From Lachnospiraceae bacterium AD3010 (GTDB lineage: Bacteria; Bacillota; Clostridia; Lachnospirales; Lachnospiraceae): a stretch of DNA of 47,854 bases. The number at the start of each line of letters is the position of its first letter. The stretch's first letter is position 1. The stretch lies in assembly GCA_000622025.1 (NCBI GenBank), contig JHWU01000025.1, positions 1 to 47,854 of the forward strand, given 5' to 3'. The notes beneath the pieces were generated by a model. That model worked only from the letters and a program-made list of their open reading frames with translations, had not been told where the DNA came from and ran no database searches. Positions 26,163 to 34,753 of this stretch are shown piece by piece. Made by a program: the position numbers and the translations under genes.

Positions 26163-27938
26163 ATGCCATATGAAACGCCGTTAAAAGTAGCAGATGTAAT
26201 GAGTGATATCACAAATAACAGATATGTTTTGCCTGCAATTCAGAGAGAATTTGTTTGGAGCGCTGAACAAATTGAAATGTTATTTGATAGTATAATGCAG
26301 GATTATCCTATCGGTGGTTTTCTTTTTTGGGAACTGCCACAGTCAAAGTACAATGAGTTTCATTTTTATAGTTTTCTCCGTAAGTATCATGAAAAGAAGA
26401 ACAGATATAATTCTCCAATAGATCTTCGCGGAAATGATTATACAATGGCTGTTCTCGATGGACAGCAAAGATTTACTTCCCTGTACATTGGCCTTAAAGG
26501 GACCTATGCGTATAAACTGCCGAATAAGAGAAGAAACAGTGATGATGCATACCCGGAGAGGAAACTATATCTTAATATAGTTAAACCGGCTGATGAGGAT
26601 GATGATAAAAAGTACGAATTTAAGTTCTTGCCGATTTTTGATATTACTCACGATAAGAATCACAGATGGTTCGAGGTTGGAGATATATTAAAAATGACCG
26701 GCCCGGGTGATGCATATAACTATATTGTTAACAATATTGTAAATAGTCCTATAGGATACACGCAGGAGCAGAGTAACTATGCTTTTGAAGTGCTCCCCAA
26801 ATTATATAATGTGATATGGTCTGAACCGATTTTAAGTTACTATAAGGTTAAAAATGAGGAACTGGATAAGGTTCTTAATATCTTTATTAGGGTAAACAGG
26901 GGAGGGACACAATTATCATATTCCGATCTGCTGATGTCTATTGCAACAGCGGAATGGAGAGACCATGATGCCCGTAAGGAGATTAATGAGTTTATTGATG
27001 AAATTAACGATATAGGTGATGGATTTAAGATTGACAAGGATTACATTATGAAATCCTGTCTTGTTTTATCCGGATTTCCAAACATAGCGTTCAAGGTTGA
27101 TAATTTCAGTTCTTCCAATATGCTTCGGATAGAAGAAAACTGGGATACAATTAAGGAATCTATTCGTCTTGCCTTTGAATTGGTTTCAAGTTTTGGATTC
27201 TGTAATGATAATCTCAGATCAAATAATACTGTTACTCCGATTGCATATTACCTGATGAAGAGAGGTAATCCAAGAAATATCGTCACTTCAATGGATGAAG
27301 AGGACAACCGGAAAAAAATCAAAACCTGGATGATACGTACCATTCTTAAGAGATCATTTAGTGGTGCCCCGGAGGGAGTGATCACTCGGTTAAGAAAAAT
27401 AATGGATGAGAATGGGAATATGAATGAATTTCCGTTTGAAACCATTGTTGATAGCTTTAGAACAGGCTGGAAATCTGTTGTATTTACAGAGGAAGAGATT
27501 GATGATCTGTTAACATTATCATATAAGAACCAGAAAGCAGATGTTCTTGCCACGCTTATGCTATTATACCCGTCATTGAATTATAGAAATGCGATTGATA
27601 TTGATCATATGTATCCAAAAGCAAAGTTCACCCCGACACGTCTGAAACAGGCCGGTGTTCCAGAGTTTAAGGCTGCAGAATATGCTGAAATGGTTAATAA
27701 CATATGCAATCTTCAGTTGATTTATCATCCGGATAATAATGAGAAAAAAGATATGGATTTTAATGACTGGTTTAATTCGCGAAATCAGACAGAGGAAGAA
27801 AAGGCGACTTACAGGAGCTTGAATTATCTTCCTAAAATGGAGTATTCGTTTGGTAACTTTGAAAAATTCGTTGAAGAAAGAAGACTGATTTTGAAAGATG
27901 CTTTATGTAAGTTGTTGAATGTTAAAATAGAATACTGA
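26163..27938 (+). CDS. DUF262 protein with C-terminal HNH-type nuclease domain (GmrSD-like)
   Basis: A 591-residue protein. The N-terminal DUF262 domain (about 5-260) has LPAIQREFVW (23-32), YPIGGFLFW (48-56), the ParB-like motif VLDGQQRFTSLY (97-108) and IRVNRGGTQLSYSDLL. The C-terminal part (about 470-590) is DUF1524/HNH-like, with IDIDHMYPKAKF (D481, H482) and an NICNLQLIYHPDNNEKKDM segment where other members have the rest of the metal site. This two-domain layout is that of GmrSD-type type IV enzymes, which use NTP energy to cut modified DNA such as glucosylated phage DNA. GTTTTACGGAGGAT precedes the ATG. It is tightly packed in the same block. Confidence 0.87.
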   Translation: MPYETPLKVADVMSDITNNRYVLPAIQREFVWSAEQIEMLFDSIMQDYPIGGFLFWELPQSKYNEFHFYSFLRKYHEKKNRYNSPIDLRGNDYTMAVLDGQQRFTSLYIGLKGTYAYKLPNKRRNSDDAYPERKLYLNIVKPADEDDDKKYEFKFLPIFDITHDKNHRWFEVGDILKMTGPGDAYNYIVNNIVNSPIGYTQEQSNYAFEVLPKLYNVIWSEPILSYYKVKNEELDKVLNIFIRVNRGGTQLSYSDLLMSIATAEWRDHDARKEINEFIDEINDIGDGFKIDKDYIMKSCLVLSGFPNIAFKVDNFSSSNMLRIEENWDTIKESIRLAFELVSSFGFCNDNLRSNNTVTPIAYYLMKRGNPRNIVTSMDEEDNRKKIKTWMIRTILKRSFSGAPEGVITRLRKIMDENGNMNEFPFETIVDSFRTGWKSVVFTEEEIDDLLTLSYKNQKADVLATLMLLYPSLNYRNAIDIDHMYPKAKFTPTRLKQAGVPEFKAAEYAEMVNNICNLQLIYHPDNNEKKDMDFNDWFNSRNQTEEEKATYRSLNYLPKMEYSFGNFEKFVEERRLILKDALCKLLNVKIEY

Positions 27939-27961
27939 TAATGACGGGGAGGGGTTCATCT

Positions 27962-28363
27962 ATGCAAAGAAAAACATTTGTCATTCCTGAAGAATACAAG
28001 AATCCTGAATCAGCAATGGTTGCTGTAAAAATATTGGAGAATTATTTTGATAATCCGGAAAAACTAATAACATATGGTGAATTAAGTAAAAGGGTTAATT
28101 GTGCGGGCTATGAAACTGATGCCAGACATATTGAAAGGCTATTAGGGGAGATATCGTTTGCGTGTAAAGAAAATGGATTGCCTCCGCTTTCGGGATTGGT
28201 TGTTAATAAAGAGAATATGTGTCCTGGGGCAGGATTTTTTGAGGCATATTATCCCAATGTAAAAGTTCGGGATAGGATAGTCAAATATGCAGAAATTATG
28301 AAACAAATACTGGCTTATCCACATTGGGACGAGGTGCTGGAAGCATATAAAGCTTTGGCGTAA
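27962..28363 (+). CDS. Conserved small protein of unknown function (133 aa)
   Basis: A 133-residue protein. Visible conserved-looking elements are KLITYGELSKRVN, RHIERLLGEISFACKENG, then LPPLSGLVVNKENMCPGAGFF. This fingerprint (helix, glycine-proline loop, GFF) gives the impression of a small accessory protein family that I cannot name. The ATG at 27962 has GGGGAGGGG upstream and is preferred to the ATG at 27941. It stands between the DUF262 and NYN genes and probably works with one of them. Confidence 0.7.
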   Translation: MQRKTFVIPEEYKNPESAMVAVKILENYFDNPEKLITYGELSKRVNCAGYETDARHIERLLGEISFACKENGLPPLSGLVVNKENMCPGAGFFEAYYPNVKVRDRIVKYAEIMKQILAYPHWDEVLEAYKALA

Positions 28364-28387
28364 ATGGGTGTCATAAGGAGATTGCAA

Positions 28388-29806
28388 ATGGTTTTTGATA
28401 GCAACAGCGGGCTTAATACGAGGATGTCCGAACTCCTTTCTGAAATAGATATTCCTGTCGAAGGTACTCACGGTGAACAATATGAGATCATATCAAGGGT
28501 AGCATATCTTATCGGTGTTCCTAAAAGAATTTTTGACAACGAACATGAGCCGCCGAAAATTGAGATATATCAGAAACTGGAAAGAGAAAAGAAAGCCAGG
28601 ATCATAAGAAACCTCTGTGCTCTTCGCACAAGGCTTGAGAGATATTTTCTGAAGGTGTGCCTTGCGATTCAAAGGGAGGGTAGGAGTATCATGGGAATGC
28701 CGGAGTACATTCCCACTGAACTGCTTCAGGCACTTAATGATGATGGCATTGACATATATAAAAACCTTAAGGATCCCAGTCCGTTCCTTTATTCACTGAA
28801 CCAAAATATAAGCAATCGAATAAATAACTGCAAGGATCTTTTCCCGGAATGGATTAATTGGGAGTACCTTTCTGGCATTTTTATAATGCCTGAGGGGACT
28901 ACAGATGAAGGAACAAAAAGCGCTGCAAATTTCTATTATGAAAATATGCAGTATTATCCATATCAGCAGTATATTAACTGGCCTGCCGAGGATGAAGGAA
29001 ACATCCTTCTTAATGATAAAAAATTTGTCACGCTTCTTTATTCCTGGAATGAAGATGAATTCAGGGATTTAAGTCTTGTTTCCGATGTCAGCGGCCGGAC
29101 AAAGGCCAATATTTATACTTTTATCGAAAAAAGCAGCAAGTGCGTGTTTATTGTGGACTGTGAAAACTCGGATCCATATAATCTATGTGCTGCTATCCGA
29201 AATCTCGATTCAGAGAGGCTTTCAAAAATTGACAAGATAATACTGTTTGATGATGTTCATGCTGCTTCTGCATGGGAATTGCTGGAATCTTATATTGATA
29301 TTCCTATTCAATACATCATGATCAAGCGTCTGAAGGATAACAAATCACTGGCAGATATAAAGGTGGCAGTAAAGACATGCCAGGAATACTTCACTAATGA
29401 AGTGGATTCCTTTGTGATCGTATCAAGTGATTCAGACTACTGGGGCATGATAGAAGAACTTCCGGATGCAAATTTCCTTTTAATGATCGAACATGAGAAG
29501 AGTAGTTTTGCATTGAAGAAGACTCTCATGGAAAATAACATCTTTTACTGTTATATAGATGATTTCTATTCTGGCGGCGGGGATGATATAAAGAATGCCG
29601 CTATTGAGAAGGAAATTGCCCGGGTTGTAAAGGCAAGTCTTGATCTTAATCTGAATAATTTGATGCGTGATGTCCTTGAACGAACAAGAATAGAAATGAC
29701 TGAGGATGAGATACAAAAATTTATTTCGAAGAAGATCAGGAGCCATTTGAGAGTGGAGGTTTCGGATGATGGGGATGTTGAGCTTGAGTACAGATTAAAA
29801 AGGTAG
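28388..29806 (+). CDS. NYN/PIN-like nuclease domain protein
   Basis: A 472-residue protein. The second half holds a NYN/PIN-like fold: CVFIVDCENSDPYN (D257, E259, N260), then a Rossmann-like strand DKIILFDD, and VIVSSDSDYWGMI with D348 and D350. These acidic residues match the metal-binding set of NYN ribonucleases. The first 230 residues are helical with no known domain. The last 60 residues are highly charged. The ATG at 28388 follows AAGGAG at proper spacing; an ATG at 28364 without one is the alternative. RNA is the probable substrate by family, but no assay can be inferred. Confidence 0.7.
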   Translation: MVFDSNSGLNTRMSELLSEIDIPVEGTHGEQYEIISRVAYLIGVPKRIFDNEHEPPKIEIYQKLEREKKARIIRNLCALRTRLERYFLKVCLAIQREGRSIMGMPEYIPTELLQALNDDGIDIYKNLKDPSPFLYSLNQNISNRINNCKDLFPEWINWEYLSGIFIMPEGTTDEGTKSAANFYYENMQYYPYQQYINWPAEDEGNILLNDKKFVTLLYSWNEDEFRDLSLVSDVSGRTKANIYTFIEKSSKCVFIVDCENSDPYNLCAAIRNLDSERLSKIDKIILFDDVHAASAWELLESYIDIPIQYIMIKRLKDNKSLADIKVAVKTCQEYFTNEVDSFVIVSSDSDYWGMIEELPDANFLLMIEHEKSSFALKKTLMENNIFYCYIDDFYSGGGDDIKNAAIEKEIARVVKASLDLNLNNLMRDVLERTRIEMTEDEIQKFISKKIRSHLRVEVSDDGDVELEYRLKR

Positions 29807-29820
29807 AATAGGTGATATAG

Positions 29821-30366
29821 ATGGGATGGAGTTTTAGGAAAAGCAAATCTTTTGGCCCGTTCAGATTAAATATGTCAAAATCAGGCGCTGGTGTTTCAAC
29901 TGGCGTAAAGGGTGCAAGATTGTCTTTTGGTCCCAGGGGTACTTACGTTAATTTAGGCAGGAACGGAATATATTACAGGAAAAAAATAGGCGGTGGAAAG
30001 ACTGGTCGTGGTGGGGGCACAAAAAGAAGCAATGCAAATGCTGTTTCGCCAAGCTACAACTATCAACAGCCGATAGCAGACTACTCTTCTGATGCAATAT
30101 GGGTGTCGGATAATGCGTCAAATTCCGTTCTTGGGCAGGAAATCATTAAGGATATAAATAAGTCCAGACTGTTTTTCTGGCTGTGGATTATTGGATCCGT
30201 TATCTTGATATACTTCCTGAAGGAATGGGGAGTAGCTCTTATGCTTGTGGCCGCTGTCCTTTTGTGGAGATTCTTTACTGCAAGATTAAGTTTTGATCTA
30301 GACAGCGATGCAGAATTGGAATGGAAAAAGTTTACAGAGACTATTTATGGAATGCGGGAAAGCTAA
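29821..30366 (+). CDS. DUF4236 domain membrane protein
   Basis: A 181-residue protein. Residues 1-56 match DUF4236: MGWSFRKSKSFGPFRLNMSK, then GVSTGVKGARLSFGPRGTYV. A polar linker follows, then two membrane helices at about 119-132 and 137-150, and a short cytoplasmic tail. DUF4236 is a short glycine-rich domain of unknown function that is common in mobile and phage-related contexts. It starts 14 bases after the NYN gene and is the last member of the block that begins with the type IIL enzyme. AATAGGTGATAG is a modest ribosome site. Confidence 0.8.
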   Translation: MGWSFRKSKSFGPFRLNMSKSGAGVSTGVKGARLSFGPRGTYVNLGRNGIYYRKKIGGGKTGRGGGTKRSNANAVSPSYNYQQPIADYSSDAIWVSDNASNSVLGQEIIKDINKSRLFFWLWIIGSVILIYFLKEWGVALMLVAAVLLWRFFTARLSFDLDSDAELEWKKFTETIYGMRES

Positions 30367-30711
30367 AAGCTTTGGCTTGTGGAAAACTATATACGTGGAA
30401 ATTGCCAGTAATGATATGTGAGAAAAAAATATTTGAAGAGATGATCAATAATATTTTCGATGGTACATTTAACAATCAATTCTATTCGTCTCAGCTTAAA
30501 GTGCGTTACGAGAAGTTTATTAATTGTTTGTAAAAATAACAAAGATGCGGAGAATATATAGTTGCAGTCGGGAATTACGAGGAGCAGATGCGATCGGTTT
30601 GCATGCTCACAGTTACTCATCCGAAATCGGCATATATGGAATGATTTAGTTCATGAATTATTTTGAGAGTAATTTTTAAGCTATTCCTGTAGATTGGAAG
30701 GAGGGGAAAAC
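30367..30711. other. Intergenic stretch without a supported gene
   Basis: These 345 bases separate the restriction block from two tiny genes. A 40-codon frame from an ATG near 30409 (MICEKKIFEEMINNIFDG...) exists but has no good ribosome site and no recognised relative; it may be a gene remnant. No convincing terminator hairpin is seen after the DUF4236 gene. Confidence 0.4.
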
Positions 30712-30867
30712 ATGACTAAACTATTGTTATTTCCGTTCTATCTGACGTTCAAGATGATTGAACTGCCAATCAAATTTATTTGGTGGATGTTGAAGATGAG
30801 CATTAAGATGACGCTTGGTTTTATGGCAGCAGTGATTATTTTTGCGCTGCTGGTATTTTATATTTGA
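30712..30867 (+). CDS. Small hydrophobic membrane peptide (51 aa)
   Basis: The ribosome site AAGGAGGGG (30699-30706) precedes the ATG at ideal spacing. The product starts MTKLLLFPFYLTFKMIELPI and has two hydrophobic segments, about 2-25 and 33-51, with Lys residues between them. It is almost certainly membrane-embedded. The size and hydrophobicity are like those of small toxins or membrane-protein modulators, but there is no proof. The next small gene begins 30 bases later. Confidence 0.5.
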   Translation: MTKLLLFPFYLTFKMIELPIKFIWWMLKMSIKMTLGFMAAVIIFALLVFYI

Positions 30868-30897
30868 GGATTGACCCTACAGGGTGAATGGAGGAAT

Positions 30898-31005
30898 ATG
30901 ATAAATACGATCATAAAAGCTTTTGTTGCAGGATTAGCAGGATGGTTAGACACTGCATTTGATTTAAGCATTACGGATACATTTTTTTCAAAGGATCTTA
31001 CATGA
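30898..31005 (+). CDS. Very small peptide (35 aa)
   Basis: The ATG at 30898 follows TGGAGGAAT. The 35-residue product is MINTIIKAFVAGLAGWLDTA and a polar end, FDLSITDTFFSKDLT; the first 20 residues would form an amphipathic or membrane helix. It comes right after another hydrophobic mini-gene. No family is recognised. It is given because its start signals are good. Confidence 0.35.
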   Translation: MINTIIKAFVAGLAGWLDTAFDLSITDTFFSKDLT

Positions 31006-31015
31006 GCTATTTTAC

Positions 31016-31050
31016 ATAGACAAATTATGTCTATAAATGGTTGATATACT
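31016..31050 (+). promoter_or_regulatory. Operator-like inverted repeat and -10 box before the DUF1351-helicase operon
   Basis: ATAGACAAATTATGTCTAT (31016-31034) is a perfect inverted repeat of 7-base arms with a 5-base centre. TATACT (31045-31050) can serve as the -10 box, but no -35 consensus stands at 17 bases; the repeat overlies that place. This arrangement suggests a regulator-controlled promoter. A near copy occurs at 36181 with the same distance to a -10-like box. Confidence 0.55.
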
Positions 31051-31093
31051 AGTGAAGGGATAAGAGAAAAAACAGGAAAAAAGGAGAATGGGT

Positions 31094-31891
31094 ATGAATG
31101 AATTGCAAATCATTGATTTAGAGCAGAAAGACATTACCATGTGGGATTTTGCGAGAATAAAGAGCGAGCTGGAATCCGCATTGGCAATTTACAAGACCTC
31201 CGTATATACAGATGAGACTATAAAGTCGGCAAAGGATGACAAAGCAACGCTGGCAAAGGCAAAAAAGCTGGTGGAAGACCGTCGCAAGGAGTTCAAGGAA
31301 AGATGTCTTGCCCCGTATTCTGCTATAGAGCCACAGATAAAAGAGCTTGTATCTATGATTGAAGAGCAGAGAGTGCAGATTGACGAGGTGGTTAAGAATC
31401 ATACCGAGCGTCAAAAGCAGGCGAAAGAGGAAGAAATCCGTGCATATTATGATAAGAAAGCAAAAGGACTTGGAAAGTACGCAGATGCTCTATATGGAAA
31501 AATACTGGATCTGAAATGGCTGAATAAGACTATATCAAAAGGTAAATATCAGGAAGAGATGCTGGCAGCTATTAATAAGTCTGAGAGTGATATAAAAGAG
31601 ATCCAGGCCATGAAATCACCATTTGAAGATGAAATGATGAATGTGTATATTACCACTCTTTCAACAGATGAGGCAAAGAGCAAGCACGAAGAGCTGATGC
31701 AGGCGATGAGCAAGGCCGGAATTGATCAGGCAAATCAGGTTCTTATTCAGGAAAAGAAGGAAGAGGAAAAACCTGTAGTCGTTGATGAGGAAAACGGTAC
31801 GACTGTAAGATTTTTTGCCAATAAGAGCAAATTGGATCAGATCTTAGATTTTGCCAGAGCAATAGGAGCAAACTACGAGATATGTGGGTGA
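31094..31891 (+). CDS. DUF1351 domain protein
   Basis: A 265-residue, mostly coiled-coil protein of the DUF1351 type, known from phage and mobile-element recombination clusters. Features: an N-terminal segment LQIIDLEQKDITMWDFARIK, a long helix of about 45-120 with KAKKLVEDRRKEFKERCL, and a C-terminal small domain TTVRFFANKSKLDQILDFA. The ATG at 31094 is 7 bases after AAGGAG; the ATG at 31088 is too close. In phages DUF1351 proteins stand near single-strand annealing genes. Here the next gene is a helicase-nuclease, so a role in DNA end processing is plausible. Confidence 0.78.
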   Translation: MNELQIIDLEQKDITMWDFARIKSELESALAIYKTSVYTDETIKSAKDDKATLAKAKKLVEDRRKEFKERCLAPYSAIEPQIKELVSMIEEQRVQIDEVVKNHTERQKQAKEEEIRAYYDKKAKGLGKYADALYGKILDLKWLNKTISKGKYQEEMLAAINKSESDIKEIQAMKSPFEDEMMNVYITTLSTDEAKSKHEELMQAMSKAGIDQANQVLIQEKKEEEKPVVVDEENGTTVRFFANKSKLDQILDFARAIGANYEICG

Positions 31892-31897
31892 TGATAA

Positions 31898-34744
31898 GTG
31901 GTAGATTTAAGCCGAGCTAATGACGGTCAGAAAAAGGCCATAACCAATACAGAAGGACCGATGCTCATTATTGCTGGTCCCGGTACCGGAAAAACCTATA
32001 CGCTGGTCAAGAGGATCGCATATCTCGTATTCGAGAAAAAGATAGACCCGGCATCGATCATAGTTGTTACTTTTACCGAAAAAGCAGCCAAGGAATTACT
32101 GACCAGGATATCAGATGAATTTATCAGCATTGATGTTGATTGCAAGATCAATATCAATGAAATGTATATAGGGACTTTTCACGGAGTCTGCCTAAGACTC
32201 ATGAAAGAGTATTCGGAAGAACTGTCTGGGAATAAGAAGAGCAGAGTGATCGACGCCTTCGAGCAGGTTTATTTAGTTTGCAGAAATATTGAAGAGTTTT
32301 GCCATCTTCATGGTTTTAAGGAAAACATTCCTCAGACCAAAGATATTTGGAAACAGGCTTTGGAGATATGCAGATACGTCAATCAGATGATGGAGGAGCG
32401 TGTTGACGTTATAGCAATGTCTGAAGATGAAGATGAGGACATGCGCTTTTTGGGAAAGCTCGTTCTGCGATACAGATCTTTGCTTGAGCGCAAGAATGTA
32501 ATGGATTTTTCTTCTATCCAGACGGAAACATGGGAGATGCTCGATAGAGATGAAAGAATCCTTCATGCGGTTCAGGACAAGATAAGATACATCATGGTGG
32601 ACGAATACCAGGACACCAACTATATTCAGGAACAGCTTGTTTTTAAGCTGGCAGGAAAGACACAGAATATATGTGTAGTGGGCGACGATGATCAGGGAAT
32701 GTACAGATTCCGCGGAGCGACCATAAGGAATATTCTGGAGTTTGCAGGTAATTTTGATAAGGACGAGTGCAAGGTCTTTTACCTTGATGAAAACTATAGA
32801 TCAGAACCCGGGATAATCCGGTTTTATAGTTCGTGGATGAGTGATGATAACAGCGAGTTTAACTGGGGAAAGTATCGATTCACGAAACATTTGCAAGCTT
32901 GTAAGCCGGTGAAAACTGATGATGCTGCTGTGTTTGCCTGCGGGGGAGATTCCCTTGATGTTGAAAAAGACGAGTTGCTGGCTTTTGTAAAGAATCTTAA
33001 GGCAAACGGAAACATAACAGACCTGAATCAGATTGCTTTTTTGTTCCGGTCGGTTAAAGGATCCGAGGCCAAGGGGATCGCAGAGTATCTAGAAGCCAAT
33101 GGATTTCCTGTATATTCGCCGCGATCGGATATGTTTTTTGAAAGAACGGAAGTAAAGCAGGTGCTTGGCTGTATCATGTTCTGCTTCAAGCGTTATATGG
33201 ATGATCTGAAAAGCGGGTTATTTCGATATCCCATCAGTTCCGAATTAAGGGAATACTATAAGTCCTGCCGTATGGAGGCAGTTGCATTACTGAAGGCTGA
33301 TGAGGCACTGAGATTATTTATAGAACAGTGTGCAAGGGAGATACTGGATCTGGTTGAGGATAGCGAAGAAGGATTGCTCGACATAATATACAGACTGTTT
33401 GCTTTTGATCCGTTTCGGAGATATCTCGAAGCGGATATAACGGGAAATCCGAATGAAAGCAGAAGTGCCCGTAATCTTTCTGAAATATCCAGGATGATAG
33501 CGAGGTTCAATTATCTCCACAATATGCATCATATTACAGAATCGAACAAGGTGGAGATAGCAGAGCAGCTGTTCAATATATATTTGAAGTATTTGTATGT
33601 TGATGGGATCGGGGAGTATGAGGATGAAGCCAATTATGCTCCTTCCGGATGCATATCCTTCATGACAATCCACCAGTCTAAAGGACTTGAGTTTCCGGTG
33701 GTAGTTGTCGGATCATTGGGAAATGTGCCGAAAAAGAATTCTGACCCGCTGATGTATTCGGCGGAGTGCAGATATTTCCATCGCCCGCCCTACGAACCGA
33801 TAGCCGATATCAAATTCTATGATTTTTGGCGACTGTATTATGTTGCGTTCTCGCGGGCACAAAATATGCTTGTGCTTGCGACAAAGAAGGATGATCCGAA
33901 ACTCTTTGGAACAATGATCGGGGATCTTCCGAGGGCGGTGGCATTTAACAAACCGGATAAGTTTGAAAAGGTCAAGTCGTTAAGGTTTAGGCGCATTTAT
34001 TCGTTCACATCGCATATAGGCCTTTATGATGGTTGCCCGTCGCAGTACAAGTTCTATAAAGAGTATGGGTTTGCTCAGAATAAGATGTTCCATACCTCTG
34101 TCGGCTCCCTTGTTCATGCCACTTTGGAGGACATGAATAAATGCATTATCAATGGAGAGATAGACAGGGTGAATGAAGCTGCCATAAATGAATGGTTTGC
34201 TCTGAATTATCGGAGTATGCAGGAACAGACCGGCTATTCGTTGACAGATGAGCAACAGGACAATGCATTATCACAGGTGATCCGATATTACAGGCATCGC
34301 AAAGATGAACTTGGAAAGGTGTGGAAAGCCGAGGAAGAGATCAATCTTGTCCTTAAGGATTATATTCTCCAAGGTATTATCGATTTGGTGGAGGGCGACG
34401 GAGATACGGTCGAGATCGTGGATTATAAGACCGGTCCCAAGCCGGATATAAAGAATAATCCCCATAGGGTTGATCACTATAAAAAGCAGCTGGAGATCTA
34501 TGCGTATCTTATAGAGAAAAGATACGGCAAAAAGGTTAGCAGAATGCATCTGTACTATACCAGTACACTGGAGGGAGATCCTATTATTTCGTTTGAATGG
34601 AGCAGAAATGCCGTAGATGAAACGATACAGGAAATAACTCAAACGGTACAGAATATCGAGGCAAAGAGATTTGAACTAAAGGCACAGAACACATACGCCT
34701 GCGAGTATTGCGATATGAGATATGTGTGTGAAAAAGGAAGGTAG
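31898..34744 (+). CDS. UvrD/AddA-like helicase with C-terminal Fe-S RecB-family nuclease
   Basis: A 948-residue superfamily 1 helicase. Motifs in order: GPGTGKTYT (I), VVTFTEKAA (Ia), MVDEYQDTN (II), VGDDDQGMYRFRGA (III), LDENYRSEPG (IV), MTIHQSKGLEFPVVV (V) and YYVAFSRAQN (VI). The C-terminal nuclease part (about 700-948) has SLVHATLED, VEIVDYKTG (D and K of the PD-(D/E)XK site) and four Cys placed as in AddB/Cas4: C713 and C935-x2-C938-x5-C944, an expected 4Fe-4S staple. It would unwind and degrade DNA ends. The start is a GTG at 31898, 6 bases after the DUF1351 stop. No AddB partner is seen. Confidence 0.92.
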   Translation: MVDLSRANDGQKKAITNTEGPMLIIAGPGTGKTYTLVKRIAYLVFEKKIDPASIIVVTFTEKAAKELLTRISDEFISIDVDCKININEMYIGTFHGVCLRLMKEYSEELSGNKKSRVIDAFEQVYLVCRNIEEFCHLHGFKENIPQTKDIWKQALEICRYVNQMMEERVDVIAMSEDEDEDMRFLGKLVLRYRSLLERKNVMDFSSIQTETWEMLDRDERILHAVQDKIRYIMVDEYQDTNYIQEQLVFKLAGKTQNICVVGDDDQGMYRFRGATIRNILEFAGNFDKDECKVFYLDENYRSEPGIIRFYSSWMSDDNSEFNWGKYRFTKHLQACKPVKTDDAAVFACGGDSLDVEKDELLAFVKNLKANGNITDLNQIAFLFRSVKGSEAKGIAEYLEANGFPVYSPRSDMFFERTEVKQVLGCIMFCFKRYMDDLKSGLFRYPISSELREYYKSCRMEAVALLKADEALRLFIEQCAREILDLVEDSEEGLLDIIYRLFAFDPFRRYLEADITGNPNESRSARNLSEISRMIARFNYLHNMHHITESNKVEIAEQLFNIYLKYLYVDGIGEYEDEANYAPSGCISFMTIHQSKGLEFPVVVVGSLGNVPKKNSDPLMYSAECRYFHRPPYEPIADIKFYDFWRLYYVAFSRAQNMLVLATKKDDPKLFGTMIGDLPRAVAFNKPDKFEKVKSLRFRRIYSFTSHIGLYDGCPSQYKFYKEYGFAQNKMFHTSVGSLVHATLEDMNKCIINGEIDRVNEAAINEWFALNYRSMQEQTGYSLTDEQQDNALSQVIRYYRHRKDELGKVWKAEEEINLVLKDYILQGIIDLVEGDGDTVEIVDYKTGPKPDIKNNPHRVDHYKKQLEIYAYLIEKRYGKKVSRMHLYYTSTLEGDPIISFEWSRNAVDETIQEITQTVQNIEAKRFELKAQNTYACEYCDMRYVCEKGR

Positions 34745-34753
34745 AGGTAGATT

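Noticed and set aside
30321-30533. 70-codon frame at the end of the DUF4236 gene
   Set aside because: It starts within the DUF4236 coding sequence in another frame, lacks start signals and matches nothing known.
31898-34744. Gabija-like system (UvrD helicase as GajB)
   Set aside because: No OLD-family ATPase/TOPRIM (GajA) gene is nearby, and the helicase has its own Fe-S nuclease domain, unlike GajB.
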